The position numbers and the translations under genes are program-made. Below the pieces are notes generated by a model. The model searched no databases and was not told the DNA's origin. It worked only from the letters and a program-made list of their open reading frames with translations. A stretch of 64,000 bases of DNA from the NCBI RefSeq assembly GCF_021018895.1, contig NC_079375.1, positions 3,992,560 through 4,056,559 of the forward strand. The letters run 5' to 3'. The stretch is from Seriola aureovittata. Its lineage: Eukaryota > Chordata > Actinopteri > Carangiformes > Carangidae. Shown here piece by piece: positions 1-13,325 of this stretch; positions within the stretch are counted from its first letter, which is position 1, and each line of letters begins with the position of its first letter.

Positions 1-1146
1 TCATCTCTTCTTATGATGGTTCGGAAACTGTTGTCAGACAGCAGCGAAACAAAGGGAAGTAAATGTCATTCATCATCCGTGTATGTCATCGATTTTGCAG
101 ATTTCAGTTGTGCACACAGTTTTGTGTGATGTGTTTTTCTTTGCTTCATTGCCTTCTGGTAGTAAATACAACCTACTGCTTTACCTCCATTTCCTCATAC
201 GTCATGAGAAACCTGTCAGATATCAGTTAGATGGTGGTTGAGTAGTCGTGTCTCCACAGCTGATGTTTCAGCTGTGAAGGAGGACTCTGTCCAACCTGTG
301 GGGGGTTATTTCCAGACACTACACTTGTCTAACTTGATTTTCCTCGACTGGTGAGTGTTTGAAATCAAGATGTTGCTGCTCTCACCCAGGTTTGAACTGA
401 AATACTAATGGATGTGTTTTGGTGGAGCTACTCGTCGGGCTCAGCTGCACTTTCAGTCCAACTTTCAGAGCGCATGAAAAGCTCCCCCCTGGGCTGAGTC
501 AGGTGAGATGAGGCTGCTCAGACAGCTGGATCTCTCAGTGGAAAAGCTACAGTGGCTGCACCTCCAGCCATTGTTCACACCCACTGTGTCTGACCTGCTT
601 CAATAGCTGCTGTCACATTGCTCCTTGCAGACAATGCCAGTCTGTTGTGTTGGTGATTGGCAGCTCAGCCTCTATCAGGCAACACAGTAGCTCTGATTGC
701 CTGAGCCGCCTATAATCTCCTGGCAGAGAGAAACAAGTGGTGTGGTTGGTGTTGTTTAGCTGAGGGGAGCGTGATGAATTAAAACATATTTCAATACCTG
801 GAGGAAACAAGTTGTTTTAACATGTAACATTGTAACTAGTCTGGAGATGTTGAAGAAGTAAAGTAGTCTTTAACACTGAAACCCAGAGCCTATAGAGAAA
901 CTGCTGCTGCACTGCTCTCTCAGATCTGTTACCTTCAGGCTCTACTCAAGTCACAGCACAGATATTCACAAGCTAGTGACGGCAAAACATCATGGACTGT
1001 TTATGTAAAAAGCTTCAGCTGCAGAGACTCAATGTGCGTCTTGTTCTGCCTTGTTAAGAACCCAGTGCATCATATATCACTTGATAATCATCTATTACCG
1101 TATGTATTGAATATCACCTCAGTCTGTGAAAGAAAACATTTCGACC

Positions 1147-1160
1147 ATATATATACATAT

Positions 1161-1200
<40 letters not shown>

Positions 1201-1208
1201 ATATATAG
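1147..1208. repeat. AT/GT-rich microsatellite
   Basis: Compound TA/CA/TG dinucleotide tract, mostly (TA)n with short CA and TG blocks at its edges. Confidence 0.85.
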
Positions 1209-1995
1209 TATATTTATTTAACATAATCATAAAATAAAAAATAGGCAAAATGATATCACATTACCATGTATCAATATATTCAGTATATTGTACAGGTATA
1301 TCCATTACTCTGTGCAGTTGGCCTGTATCCGTGTTTGTAAAGGGCTTTTGGCAAATGTTATTAAATGTGAACATAATGATCTTTGCCTGCAGAGAAATTT
1401 ACCTTCAGCATTAAAAAACCACATAAAGTGAGGGTTGACGTAATAGTCCAGGATTCAGTGGCGAGCACCTAGCTATTTTCAGGCGTATCACCCCGACATG
1501 TCTGGGTACAGAAGGAGAGAGGTCGGACCAGCTGCGTCGCAACACACTGCTAGATCAGTGACTTGACATTTTCATCGTGACTTTCATCTCAGCAGACGGA
1601 GCGATGTCGCAGTCAGAGCTGGAGCATCAAATGTCTACAAGGGTCGGCTTGATTACTCTGCAAAACGTGCCCATGATGATATATTCACGTGGTAGTGAGT
1701 TTTCCAATGGTTCACAAGTGACTGATAAAGACAGAGTTTGTTACCTGTCTGTAGGAATTTATTGATACTATTGTGATTGTCCACAGATAAGTCCATTTAA
1801 TTGAACTATGTATGGATTTAATAAGTTCAGATGGTCATTTTGTGCAGTGTAGAAACCTCTGATGACTGGCATTTTCAGCCCCAGTCTGCATCTGAATCTG
1901 GCCACAGACATTTGGATGGCTGCCTGTCAGTTACTGGCTACTTACTTACTTACTGATTCACTGAAAGGTTCCTATGTTTAGACATGTTTTAACTC

Positions 1996-2242
1996 AGGCT
2001 GCAACTCAGTTATTTTCATTACCGAATGGGGAATGCGTGTGGTCTGCGGATTATTTTCTCAATTAATTGCTTTTTTCTATTAAAAAATAATGACAAACAC
2101 CCATTATGTCCCAAGAGAAGCATCAGATTTGATCCTCACATTTTGAGGAGCTATATTTTTGGAATTACATACCAAAACTAAAATGATTATTTTTGTCATC
2201 AAAATTTTCTGTTGATTGATTAATTGACTAATGATTTTTACT
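1996..2242 (+). repeat. Interspersed repeat, GATTAATC-type family, copy 1
   Basis: Starts with GCTGCAACTCAGTTATTTTC and ends with ATTGATTAATTGACTAATG. This is the pattern of a common teleost non-autonomous repeat whose ends read roughly (A)GCTGCAACTAACGATTATTT and its degenerate inverse. A related copy lies at 18193-18427. The copy is diverged and the superfamily is not assigned. Confidence 0.55.
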
Positions 2243-4295
2243 CTTTAATGTAACATTAACCATATACATAATGCATATTAACCACAACAATATGCAGTAT
2301 ACTTTACAGTATTGTCTTTCACTTTCATTTTCCCTAATGCAACATAATTATTAAGATATTAAGATATCTGAATATTTTTTCTTTTGTTTGAATGTTTGAG
2401 ACATGATTGAACATGTTCATTTCTATATTGTAAGAACTTGTGTTATATTATAATAACATGATATAGCAGCTAAATGTGCAGATTAATCAGGGGAGTGCGG
2501 TGCCTTCATATGCACCACATTTGCAAACTGGGTCAAGTGGAAAGCTCTGATGTTACTGTCACTCGTGAGTCTGATATACCTCATTGTTTTCTTGCAAACT
2601 TTACTTTTAAAAGGTTTCACTTTTGAGGACGAGGGTGTTGTTTCAGTGAGTCAGGTCGGGAGCGGGGATAAAGGCTGACACTTATTTGTTTAACCCACAT
2701 TTATTTTTAGGTGTGGTGCTGCTGCGTGATAAGATATCATAAGCACGAGTCAGTGATTAATGTATGTATTGTTTGAGTCAGCTATTTCTATATATGACAG
2801 CTGTTCTCTGTGTGATAAGTCATAATTCAATACAATGTAGGTTGTCACTATATTGCATCATGTAGGTGTTGTTACAGTGATTAAACCTGTCTTTTAGTTA
2901 GACTAACAACATTTATTGACAACATTTGTTATTATTTTACTCCTGTCCCAGCGGTTCAATCATATGGATTAATATTTTGTTAAATATGATGCAATAATGA
3001 AAAGTAATTTCCATAAATAATTAGATTTTATGACACAGATCTAAAAGCAGAGTTCAGATAATCTATAAGAAGTCATAAAATCATTTATAGTTGGATTCAT
3101 ATTGAGCTAGGAAACATGACAAATTTATCAGTATGTGTGTAGATGTATGTAGGAACAAAACATGAACAGCAGGTGAATCAAACTCCATCAAACTCCAACT
3201 GATCGATTAGCTCCTTTACCGCACAAACTCACTGTCAGTGCGACCTCTGTGTTGTCTTACGATCGTTCAGCCTTGTAATAGATTAATCAGTTCTACCCCC
3301 CCGATGACTTGATCTGTGCTGGGATGTGACGGATCATATTTGCTCTGTGATGTGAAGTTTGCTCAGCGGCCGTCCTGGATCAGGGAATGTGCTGAGGTTA
3401 TCTGAGCTCTGCTAATATTTTCAGATGGAGAGACGAGCAGCGATGTGGAGAGCGGCCCCCAATCCATCCCAGTGTGCTCTCTGCCTTTGTTTGTGTTGAC
3501 AATCTTTTGGAGTATGGTGAATTGGCTCTAATCACACTCTGTCGTACTGCTTACTGGAGATTTAACAGCACTAATCTCTGAAACATTGAAATTTTCCATC
3601 TTAGTTTGGTCATTTCTGTTGTTCAGTTAGATGACAGGAAAAGAATCAGAGCAGTACACTGTGACTGATGATAGTTAGCAAATATATGTAGATGAAGGTT
3701 TTTCCATTTCTCCATAAGAAATAGAAAACAATGGCGTATATTGTCTTAACAGTGGGCTAAGAATAGCTTGTTTTCTGTCTTAAAGGCACACTCTTTGTAT
3801 TACCAACAACTTAAGTGTACTAAAACAATGGCATGGACACTCACTAGGATTCGCGAGATATATCCAGAGGGGCTGTGAGAAGAAGATTAACAGGATGCTA
3901 AAGTACAGTGGCCCAGACTGGTCAACACAACAACATGAATGCAAATTAAGCCACAACATGAAAACAAAAGCCACAACGTGAATGCCAAAGCAACAACACT
4001 AATTAAAAATCCATAACACAACTGTCTGGGCCACCATTCAAAAGCAGATACATTTTTCCTGATACACAAAATTAGGCCTTCTCCATGTGAAATACTGGAA
4101 ACATTACATCTCTCCATGCTTCTAAAAATAATGCAGATAAATTGTGGAATGAAAGTTCTGTTTGTCTGAACTGGTCACAACCAGTAGACATGCAACTGGA
4201 GATGAAGTAGACATAGCTTTGTTTTAAGAGGTCACAAGGTAAAAAGGGTGGACACCACATCATAAAGATGTTTGTTTGTTTTTATATGACTGCTA

Positions 4296-4364
4296 AGTAC
4301 ACAGCTGTTAATGCTAATGTTAGCTATGTAGGAACAGCAAAACTTACAAATAGCTCCTTTAATT
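4296..4364 (-). repeat. Interspersed repeat fragment shared with 26538-26606
   Basis: The stretch with CAGCTGTTAATGCTAATGTT, a TAGC/TATGTAG core and ACAAATAGCTCCTTTAA is repeated in inverted orientation near 26538-26606, and its first motif recurs near 26889. It is a dispersed non-coding repeat; no element type is assigned. Confidence 0.55.
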
Positions 4365-7300
4365 ACAACGCTCCCTAAAAATAAATAAATGTAAACCCTC
4401 CACGCTGTGATCTTCACTTCAGTGATTCCAGTATATACCAACACACAGTATTAGATCAGCAATGTGAACAAAACAATGACAAAAATGTTCATGTTCTGTG
4501 TGGGAAGTTTATATATATGAAAATTGCATATATTTTTTTGTGTGATAAGGATTTCTGAACAGTTTCTGAATGTGTATTTAATAGCCCAGTTGCTACATGT
4601 CTTCCATCTCTTGCTCTGTCATGGAGCCACTGTTGTCCCCCAGGTGTTGATTGGGTCCCTTGGCTTTACTGCCAGAGCTGTAATGGAGCTCATCTTGAAG
4701 AAGCTTGCTCAGCATGGAAAAGCTAATTTCCATCAGAGAATATGGCCTCCAGTTACCCTTTAATTGGTATTAGTTAACTCAGCAAGAGTAGAGCTGCTTT
4801 TCTAGCGGCCTACTGTGTGCTGCAGATAAGTGTTATTATTCCTCTGCTATATCCAGAGTATATAAAACATAATGGCCTGCTGATTTTGACATTAAATCAA
4901 AAGAGCAGGGGGATGAAAAGCATTATAGAGGACTGTTTTAATAGTTAGATTAACTGTTTATCATCCACCCTGTTGTTATTCAAAACAAATTAAGTATTTT
5001 TGATCATAGATCCTTGAATTTTGACATAAACTTTTTGGACTGCCAGAGTGCTTTAAAGGAGGAGGAGGAGGAGGACACCTTATTTTTAAGATTTCAGTTC
5101 TATTCTCTAACTTGGTGAGAATATTCCATTCATATCAATACATGAAATGCATGGTCATATATGTGTGGTCTCTGAAATTTGTGCATTGTGCTAGTATCCT
5201 TTAAGACAAACATCGGGTTCAGTATAGTGTCCTCTGTACTGGGAGTCGACAGTTTAAGTGCTGAAAAGTGCAGTTAGTGTTAGCTTACTGACGGCCGTCA
5301 GTTCACACTAAAACAACTTTTACCACCTCAAACTTCATCCCCATTAACTGATACTTACTGGCTTTGATGGCATGTTGCCACGCTGCTTTATGTAGCAGCA
5401 AAAGCTAAAGTTAGCATGCCTAAAATTTGCATTTTTAATGTTGTATTTCAGTGCTGTATAATCTGACAAACTACTAGCAACATGGTGCACAGTGGCCGTC
5501 CTGCTAGATGTTTTTAAAGTAGCAATGCTGTTGTGTTTATGTGTGTGTTTATTATTAAGAAAAACAAAAAAAAACATTAGCTCATGTGGCTAAATAGCTA
5601 CACTGTCAGTTGTTTATCTTTCCAGCACAGAGGCCAATCACTGCTGTTAAATGTTGAGAAGGGAGGCTATCTCCACCTTTAAAATGCTGCATCAGTATTC
5701 ATCCGATTTGGAAGTACAGAACACACCATGGGTAGCTGACATCACCTGGAAAATTATTGTTTATAACAAAAATAAAGTGGTGGTTTGACAGGCTGCATTA
5801 ACTCCCAGCAGTGGAAAAGGCATCAGGTAATCACCAGCAACACTTGCGACATTAAAATACTGATGTCACCTTTAAGATAATTAATTCTAAATCATAAAAG
5901 ATATTAAATTTGTTAAAAATGTGTGTTGACTGTCAGAACAACACATCCAGGAAAAAGGCTTTGGCTCTCCTGAACGCAGCCCAGGTGTTCCTTACAAACC
6001 AAGATGGGGGATTCACATGCCGATCCCTGACAACACACACAGTGACAAAGGAGGGTGCTCTGTCTCAGCCGCCCACCGTCCTTCCTGTTTATTAGCTGTG
6101 AGGGACAAAAAAGCACTCGATGGAAATCACCATGGCAACAAGCGTGAGAGGAGCACAGCTAAACTGGCCCATTACCCAACTGTGCCCTGTTGCATGTTGT
6201 CTCCTGAACATGCGCTGCAGCATTGGACATGTCACAACAGCCCATGGCAAGGGCAGCCTGGGCTGAAAATATTTTAAGAGAGTCTAAATTTATTGATCGA
6301 TTGGCGTATTGGACATTTGAATCATTTCTTCCGTTACTAGTCTCGGCTGCTGCTTGTTGAGAGTTCATGACAGCTTTTGAAATTCCTGTTTTAAGCTTTC
6401 AGGGCAGGGATTAGCCCAAAGCTAAAGAGGCTTTTGATTGTATCTCTCCATTGTATTTTGTTGTAATTAGGCTTGAGTTTTCTGGTGAACAAGAGGTGAT
6501 GCATTTTTCGTCCACAGTTTGTAGTATAAGTTGAAGAGGTTAGTAAGCATGAGCTTTTAAAAGACGAGTGAAGCAACTGTGTGGGAAAACGACATTGTCT
6601 TGATTATGTGTGTTTGAGGTTTGAGACTTGCCCTTTATGCATTCAGTGTCACTAGCTCTCAGTGTAATTACAGGATAAGGCTGGTGGTTGTCTTTGTTAA
6701 TGACAACCAAACCCATGAAAGGTGAACAATGTCATCAATGAATTGATTATATATGTTACTCCTCTGTGCTCACTCACACACAACGTCCTGTTGTCATGCA
6801 AGAGCACCATATGTGTATTAATCCATGGCTAAAAATAGTCCTTAATGAATTAACTTTTTCCTCCTGTTTATCTTTGCAAACAAAATAAATAAATAAATAC
6901 AATAGCCAGCTCTTTTGGGAAATTATGAACCTTTTCTTTTTGAAAATGACACAATTTTGATCTAATTTTAAGAATATAGCTTGGGGCTGAGTGCTGCAGA
7001 CAGACAGAGGAAGTCAATTGTTGAAAATAAGTAAAATACAGAATAATGTCAGCCTCTTCCATTAAATTTCTCTTTTTACCCTGGTTAAAAATGAACAATT
7101 CTACGCTCAGTGACATAACACAGCTGCTTCACTGAGAAAGCTATAATCACCCCTCTTTGCTGGAGGGGGTTTATATTGTGCTGAGTTTGAATTAACTCAC
7201 ACAATAGTTGCCTGCTACTGTATTGTTGTTATTCAGAATCACTGAGTCGCTGAAATGATTGTATTTAGGGAGAGTTTTTTCTTTCCCTTTCCTCATGGTT

Positions 7301-7453
7301 ATGTAGTATTTAGCATTTTGGCATATTTAAATGTGAGCAAACACCTTTAGATATAGAATAAATGAATTTCTAGGTTTGACAGATGTAACGGTAAAGTCAT
7401 TTTTCAGTTTCTTCCTTCATTTCAAAACAAAATTAATTGTTCAATAAAGTGTT

Positions 7454-8190
7454 GAAGGTCCCATATACACTGTTGCCCATAAAGTTGGAAGAATTTTGTT
7501 TTCAGACACAATCCTCTGTTTATTCCTATTTAAATGCATCAGTAATCACTTTTGACCAGGTGCAATGATTACATTATGTGTCCCAATTACCCATGTGGAA
7601 TGAATTCATGCATAACATTTGTTTGGTGCTAAAAAAATATTAAAAAAAATATTTTATTCCAACTTTATGAGCAACAGTGTAGTATAAAGGTAGATGTCCA
7701 TGTGTTGTTTGAGTATAAAGCAGGTCTAGGTTTTATATTAATACTGTGAAAGTATCAAAGCCTCAGTCCACAGAGAAATGCACACAACCTGTATTCAGAA
7801 ACTGAGCCTTAGAACCAGCCATCAGGACTTCTGTAACTTTGTGATGTCACAACAAAGCAGTCACCGCCCTCAGCCACATCACAAGCCCCGCCCACCTGGA
7901 CCCACCATCCAACCTTGCAGGATTTGGTTTCTCTGAGTGTTTACCTGAAATCTGCTATATTTTTATTGGATCACTCAGAAAACAGTCAGCCAATCAGAAG
8001 GGAGGAGGCTCTGAGCCTCTCTTCTGATTGGCTCACCGACTTGTTGTTACTAGAGCTCCAGAGAGAAGCCTGAGAGAGATGTAAAACTACACTGAGATGG
8101 TTTTTGGTTCTTAAAACTACAAATATATCTTCTTATCTATCAACACTTCAAATAAAACACAGGAAAAGTATAAAATATGGTACTTTTAAA
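7454..8190 (+). mobile_element. TIR element family M, copy 1 (interrupted)
   Basis: One of four related copies (also 17253-17706, 37649-38036, 59372-59859). The family has short inverted ends of the form AAAGCTCCATAT / ATATGGAGCTTT and no coding capacity. It carries an internal hairpin at 7988-8033 (GCCAATCAGAAG ... CTTCTGATTGGC). Here the left end (AAGGTCCCATATA) is split from the body by the mariner-type insertion 7468-7679, and the right end reads ATATGGTACTTTTAA. A flanking TTA-like duplication is plausible in the family but not clean in every copy, so the superfamily stays open (PIF/Harbinger-like is possible). Confidence 0.75.
7468..7679. mobile_element. Mariner-type MITE nested in TIR element copy 1
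   Basis: A 212-bp element with inverted ends CACTGTTGCCCATAAAGTTG and CAACTTTATGAGCAACAGTG. It is flanked on both sides by TA (7466-7467 and 7680-7681), the Tc1/mariner target duplication. Removing it with one TA restores CATATAGTATAAAGG, the uninterrupted sequence seen in copy 4 (reverse strand) and nearly so in copy 2. No coding capacity. Confidence 0.88.
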
Positions 8191-10431
8191 TATAAAAGTA
8201 GAGTTATGGTGAGTTTTATTAGGCATAAAACTTTACCATCAGCATACAAGACTTATCTTTAGTAACTGAGAAATTTCTGAATAAGGTAATATCACAGGAT
8301 AACTGTGAAAACTAAATTGAAAACTGGTGCCGAAGTCAGTTTCTTATGCTCTTGCTCTCAGGAAGCAAATCACTAATAGGAACTTTGGACAGTGAACACT
8401 GAACACTCCAGTGGAGTTTGGAGACTGAGTGTATTTGTTTAATGATCTCGCACAGCCTCCACCGTCATTGGCATATTTGCTGAACGCCTGTCTGATTACA
8501 CTAATTGGCTGGTGTGGATAGTGCTATTGATCAAAAGTGTGTGGTTTGACAGTCGTCTGAGGGAAGTTCCTGTAACTTTTCTCCCAAGGCATTGTAATGG
8601 AACCGCATTCTTGTTGAGAAAGAACAACTGAACAAAAGCAAAAATATGTTTTGGTTTGACCTTTTTTCATTTTGAGTCATGAGGCAGACAGATACCACTT
8701 ATACTGTAGATCAGACTGAGATTAAAATAACAAACAAAAACAAAACTACAGCTCAGTTCATGATATGGCCGTTTATAAGACAGCGGTGTAGCGGCAGATC
8801 AGCAGAATATGGAGCCAAGAATGGTTAATCAAACTATAAACATCTTCATATTTACAGAGGTCTTCCTTAATAAAAGGGGAACTGTCCCATCTCATAAAAC
8901 TAACTTAATGAACGTGCAGGCGCTGATAGGTTATTGATTAATACCAATGACTCAGTGATTATTTGGCCTGATGCTTTCTCATTGCCGATAAATCGTCAAA
9001 CTGCGCCGATGTGTTGTATTTTCACTGCATTAAGAAAAAAAAATCCACACAGAGCGAGCCCTGTATGCATACGCAGCAGCCAATGTAGCTTATCAAATGC
9101 AACATGTTATTTTAACATTATTTAACAAGTGCTAGCATTGCAAATGATAAGAGACAGAGCAGAGTGGTGGCATGTATGAAGGAAACCCTTTACTTTCTAG
9201 CCAGTGAAAGCAGCCCAGGCCCTGCCAGGCGATGCCAGAAGCCATTGATCTTGTCGAGTGCGGTCTCTGAGCGATGGACTTGTGGCGGTGGTCCCTAAAG
9301 GCAACAGATCCATTAAGATGTCTTAATCCAGTTCATTAGGCAGGACTCAGTTTGCTGCTTTTAGTCAGCAGGGCCCAACAATACAGTCCAGACATGTACA
9401 ACAACACTGTTTGTCAACGCACCCATGAGAACATTGACGTACTTCTGTATACTTGTGTTCCCATCATGCAGTTGTCCTAAATGACTAACTATAAATATAA
9501 CTATGTAACTATAGCTCTGACTAATTGGGAAATGTACTTTTGACAGTCCTGAGCATTACCCATTGATCAGTCATCCAAAGATAGTATATCAAATGAAAGT
9601 AAGGAGGTGAAAAGCTTTATTGAAGCTGCAGCTACCAAGAGCAACATCTGGTCAGCATTGCCGGTCCATCTCTTCCATCTTAATACAGCCTGTGCTTCTG
9701 AGAATGGCCCTGTGAATCCTCATTTTGCTCTAATCTGGACCATAAATCACAGGCAGACATGTCTGGCTCTGAATTGTAGCCCTGTGGTAGTGAACTGTGA
9801 TAAACTGCAGAGATTTATAAGCATGCAAGTATAATTATGAGGGATAATTCATGATGTTGCTTCTGGGACACGGTGGGAGATGGTGTTATATGAGATCAGA
9901 GCTGAAGAAAAAGAAAGGCCTGTGGTGCAGTTGTTTATTCAGGATCTTGCTTTGTGTTCAATGCACTTTGTTGCAGTTATAATTTGGGTTTCTTAGAGTT
10001 TCTAAGATGCTACAAGTTTTGTTTAAGCATCAGTTTGTTGTCACTGTTAATATTTTACTTCTAGACACCAGGTCGAATTTGGGGGGAAATATGTTTGACG
10101 GTGTAAACAGGAAGAGACTGATGTTCTGCCAGAGCAAATTGAGCTAAAAGCTTTAGTTTCTGGTGGTGTCTGTGATATTACTTGGTTCCTGTGGTGACAG
10201 TGGAAGGTGGTTGTGTTTTATGAGTTGTCCTTTGTCTCCTATTATAGAAAATCTACATTTCAGCAGGGGGTACAATGCATATGCCGAGAGGGAAATAGGG
10301 ATGAACCAATCCGATCTGGCATATTTGTAACATGGCTGTTACTCACATAATTAAGTAGATCATGAAGGGTTCAGATGTGGCTGATCCACAATTAAATACA
10401 GTTTCTCCATTAGGGGGCATTATAAAAAAAC

Positions 10432-10450
10432 GATGATGATGATGATGATA
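10432..10450. repeat. (GAT)n microsatellite
   Basis: Short trinucleotide tract of about six GAT units. Confidence 0.8.
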
Positions 10451-10540
10451 AATCTTTTTTAATGAGCTAATAAATGCACACAGAAAAAGTGATGTTAGCT
10501 TTTGTGACTCAAATGAAAGCAACACTGAGATGCTAAAAAC

Positions 10541-10790
10541 TGCAGTTCCTTGAATGGTCACTTGAGGCTGGCTCCAAAGGTGAGTTAATCCCCAGAGACT
10601 CCCATGTTTAAAGGCCCAACTGTACACCACTCTTCAGAAACCTATGGGTGATGTCACAGAGGCTTCGTCCATCTTCATACGGTCTATGATGATCACCCTC
10701 TAGTGTCAGTCACTTTTCAAACCACCATCGAGTGGCCATTTGAGGAATTGCAGATAGAATTCAGTAGAACTTTGACTTCAAAATTCAGCC
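10541..10790 (-). repeat. Interspersed repeat shared with 55990-56480
   Basis: The reverse complement (CATGGGAGTCTCTGGGGATT, then GGAGCCAGCCTCAAGTG, then CCATTCAAGGAACTGCA) closely matches plus-strand sequence around 56393-56465. A second, weaker unit (GAGTGGCCATTTGAGGAATT) follows near 10730. It is non-coding; the element type is not assigned. Confidence 0.6.
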
Positions 10791-11801
10791 ATAGCTTCTT
10801 CTTTTTTTCTCTTGGTTTTACTGTGGAGTAAATCAGACCAGGAGGTGGCAGTGATTCAGTTTCTTGTTCAGGGTCATTTCAGCACAGTAGAACTTGAACG
10901 TAGTCCTGCTGAGGAACTGCCTAATCTGTAAAATCTAGGCCACTCTGTCACCCAGTGTCAAAATAATTGAATTTTAATCTTGGCCATGGTACTGCAGCTC
11001 TAGATGGGTTTAATTAAGAGGGATAATTCAGATGACATCCCTGGAAGGTACAGGGATGGAAGTGTATTATGTGCAGTGAAGGGAGAGCCTTGTAATGATT
11101 AATTTTCTCTGTCTGTACTCAGATGTTAGGGTTGAGAAGACAAGAAAAGATCTTTGTCTCCCTTTTTTCCCACCTGGAAAGATTTTCATGAAAACTTTCA
11201 AATTTACAAAATGACGTAAACAGTGACATAATAGTTTCCAGTACAACTGCTGCCTATTAACAGTGCAGGGGTAACATGCGCACCATTTATCTCTATTTTA
11301 CAGCAACAAAAAATAGCTTCAAGCCAACAAATATCTGTAATATTTAGGAAGTTTATGTAACTGAGGTAAGTAGTTAGTAATAGTTCTTCTTCCTCACTCA
11401 TCTGACTCTTCCTCGCACACCCACATTTCATCTCACTCCTCCGTCTCATTTGTAAACACTAGAATAGGCACTGGGTGAGACAGTGGGGAGTAATTACAGC
11501 AGTGCCGTCCGGCCGCTCGTCATCCTCAGCTGCCCGTTAAATGGAGCTCGCAGTTTGATTGAGGCGACATCACTGACACGGAGGCTATTTATAGACCAGA
11601 GGCCTGAATTACCATGTAGGAGTGCTGTTATGCAACACACACACACACACACACACGCATTCATACATGCAGATATGCAGTGAGAGGCATGCGGACAGAA
11701 CAGCAAACATTAACTTAGAAAACATATATAGAAGTGTAAATGCGTCCACACATTCTTTTTTCTAAGTTTTGCATCTTTTACCATGAATTCTGAATATTAC
11801 A

Positions 11802-11815
11802 TCAACAACAACAAC

Positions 11816-11860
<45 letters not shown>
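11802..11860. repeat. (CAA)n/(TAA)n microsatellite
   Basis: Short CAA repeats run directly into about 15 TAA units. Confidence 0.9.
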
Positions 11861-11861
<1 letters not shown>

Positions 11862-11923
11862 TATTGCTTGTAGTTGTAATTTGGAGCATAAACACCTCAG
11901 TATTAATGCAGTTCAGTGGTGGA

Positions 11924-12829
11924 TAGGGTTGTCAAAAAATCAACACTCAAATACTAATGGATACAATTTTTTGTATCGGATTAGATACTTATTTGCAACA
12001 GTATTTGCGCTGTCCTCGCCTCCTCCGGTTGACGCAACTTCATATAGCACCACTGCATACAGGTAGCCACACAGCCCCTCCCCTCACTAGCAGCTGAACA
12101 AATGAACGCTGGTTGACGTTCACAACACTGAGCTGGTGTTGCTAGCAAAAAACTAAATTGTCAAGTGAAGACAAGAAGGACCTTCCCAACCTGTCTCAGT
12201 TGAAATTGAAAAAAGCAAAAGTGCTGTTTGGAATTATTTTGCGTCATTATTTTACCTGGCTGGCGGCACACGTTAACATTAGCTGTTTAACTATTAGCAA
12301 TTAGCCGTCTGTTAAGTTATCATTAAGCTAGCTGGTAGCGGCTAGCGGCTATGGCTAATAATAAAACGACTAACATTAATGTCGGAGATAGGCAGAAACG
12401 TTAGCAGTCCTACCTGTCTGTAACATTAATAGACAGTGTTAATTCAACAGGGTAACACAATTATTTGTTTCTGAAAAGTGTTATATATTAGTGTTATATA
12501 TAGTCCCAGATTGAAGCTGAGAAAAGTCGACCAGCAACTAGACAGAACCAGCGGCAGCCTACCCTACCAACTCCATTTGATCAGCAACGAAAATATGGTG
12601 CCAAGGCACCAGAAGCACAGAAAACAGGTCTGTAGCTGAATACATTTGCAGGTCATTATTATTTATTATTATTTGATGTTTGATGTTATTGTTTGTATTG
12701 TTCCAGGTTTTATTTAAATAAGTGTTAGGGTCACTTTTTCTCCCTGTAGTATTGAAAATGTTATCGACTATCGAGTATTTTCCTGAGTATCGGTATCGAG
12801 TTTGAAATTCTAGTATCGTGGCAACCCTA
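11924..12829. mobile_element. hAT-like non-autonomous DNA transposon
   Basis: About 906 bp bounded by inverted ends TAGGGTTGTCA and TGGCAACCCTA. Longer imperfect symmetry lies inside: (A)TACTAATGGATAC at the left against TATCGAGTTTGAAATTCTAG at the right. TAGGGTTG-type ends and the size fit hAT-derived elements. I see no clean 8-bp target duplication and no transposase frame. Confidence 0.6.
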
Positions 12830-13094
12830 GAAGCTAACTAAATATGTTTAGACTTAACCAGTACACAAAGTATTTAAAAGTAATTTTTTTTCCTCAAGCT
12901 GCAAAATTAAAATTCTGCTCACACATGAATGCACCAGTAATAATAAGGCATATATGTTCCTTAGGAACAAAGCATGCCAAGCATTTTGTATGCTTTTCTG
13001 ATGTTGTGTGCTTTTACTATTTTTTATCTAATCTTTCATCTTAATCTATATTGTTCTTAATATTTCTTAATGAGTAACAGTGAGATGGTGCAGG

Positions 13095-13325
13095 TTTATC
13101 CTCCTAAGACCCGAACTCTATTCTTTGCTATTTAGGCTGATTGGGACCTGAGAAAAATGATGTCCACACATGAGGACATTAGTTTTAAATTTCGATTACT
13201 GAGTGGCAGTATAATATCCTCATATGTGGTCACCAGGCCCTTGTTGAGAAAAAGTTAGTATTGTGGTCTAGAGAACCCAAAATGTGAGGTCCACATATGT
13301 GGACGCCAGGTCCTAGGAGGTTAAA
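13095..13325. mobile_element. MITE with TTTAWCCTCCTARGACC inverted ends
   Basis: The left end TTTATCCTCCTAAGACC and right end GGTCCTAGGAGGTTAAA are near-perfect inverted repeats. The 231-bp body has internal inverted GTCCACAYATG motifs and no coding capacity. Confidence 0.75.

Noticed and set aside
1577..1765. 62-codon plus-strand frame
   Set aside because: No domain, no splice-phase fit to ptprn2, and unconvincing composition.
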